Shown: positions 6,872 through 7,020 of the stretch, piece after piece
How positions within the stretch are numbered: the first letter of the stretch is position 1
Layout of the letters: each line of letters opens with the position of its first letter
Assembly: GCA_031259485.1 (NCBI GenBank)
Contig: JAIRLH010000004.1
Location: forward strand, 1-7,020
DNA from: Elusimicrobiota bacterium
GTDB lineage: Bacteria > Elusimicrobiota > Elusimicrobia > Elusimicrobiales > Elusimicrobiaceae
DNA length: 7,020 nt
Direction: 5' to 3'
Program-made: the position numbers and the translations under genes
The notes under the pieces: model-generated
The model's input: only the letters and a program-made list of their open reading frames with translations
Databases searched by the model: none
What the model was told of the DNA's origin: nothing

Positions 6872-7020
6872 ATGTTCGGGAAAATAAAAGAATTAATGCA
6901 GCTAAAAAACAAAATGGCGGAGATTAAAAACCGGCTTGATAATATGGTGATAAAAGTTGAAAGCCCCGCGAAGTTTTTTGAGATTACTATTTCCGGTTCG
7001 CAGGAAATTAAAGAAGTAAA
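6872..7020 (+). CDS. Probable YbaB/EbfC-family nucleoid-associated protein, N-terminal part (cut by window edge)
   Basis: Members of this family are small (about 100 residue) dimeric DNA-binding proteins that coat the nucleoid. The 49 visible residues start MFGKIKELMQLKNKM and continue with a charged helix (about 3-23, rich in Lys, Glu, Met and Leu), then IKNRLDNMVIKVES and FFEITISGSQEIKEV. A short MF start, a long amphipathic helix ending in a K-x-RLD-like turn, and then beta strands with an 'I-x-I-x-G...I-x-x-V' pattern all fit YbaB/EbfC. The glycine-rich loop seen in many members is replaced here by SPAKFF, so the match is not textbook. It begins three bases after the addA stop with a strong ribosome site, so it is probably in the addBA operon. 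YbaB usually lies beside dnaX and recR, so this position is less common. The C-terminal half is outside the window; another small coiled-coil protein cannot be excluded. Confidence 0.7.
   Translation, partial: MFGKIKELMQLKNKMAEIKNRLDNMVIKVESPAKFFEITISGSQEIKEV

Overview
This is a short stretch of bacterial chromosome with housekeeping content. It holds two complete genes flanked by two genes cut by the window edges. Base composition is mixed: Ala, Arg and Gly codons are very rich in GCG, CGC and GGC, while Lys, Ile, Phe and Asn codons lean to AAA, ATA/ATT, TTT and AAT. Three of the four starts have a plausible Shine-Dalgarno site. The encoded proteins point to a bacterium but do not fix the phylum. 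An uncultured lineage of intermediate GC (Elusimicrobiota would be one guess) is possible, but this is only an impression.

Layout. (1) Bases 1-482, minus strand: the N-terminal 160 residues of an undecaprenyl-diphosphatase (UppP/BacA), running off the left edge just as its second conserved motif begins. (2) Bases 483-600: a divergent intergenic region ending in an AT-rich block with a perfectly symmetric TATAAT-type element that could serve both directions. (3) Bases 601-3621, plus strand: addB, the iron-sulfur nuclease subunit of an AddAB helicase-nuclease. (4) Bases 3608-6868, plus strand: addA, the helicase-nuclease subunit, overlapping addB by 14 bases. (5) Bases 6872-7020, plus strand: the N-terminus of a probable YbaB/EbfC nucleoid-associated protein, three bases after addA, with a strong ribosome-binding site inside the last codons of addA.

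How the genes work together. AddA and AddB should form the heterodimer that processes double-strand DNA ends for RecA loading, doing the job RecBCD does in E. coli. AddA keeps all the recognisable SF1A helicase motifs and a C-terminal PD-(D/E)XK nuclease. AddB keeps a PD-(D/E)XK nuclease framed by four cysteines for a [4Fe-4S] cluster, but shows no Walker A, so it is expected to be a motor-dead scaffold. The YbaB-like gene is probably co-transcribed. UppP belongs to cell-wall lipid-carrier recycling and is a divergent neighbour with no evident functional link.

I looked on both strands for mobile elements, CRISPR repeats, RNA genes, terminators and hidden small genes and found none I can support. 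I see no previously undescribed system. The points most worth a second look are the symmetric promoter core between uppP and addB, the addB start without a Shine-Dalgarno site, and the placement of a YbaB-like gene behind addBA.
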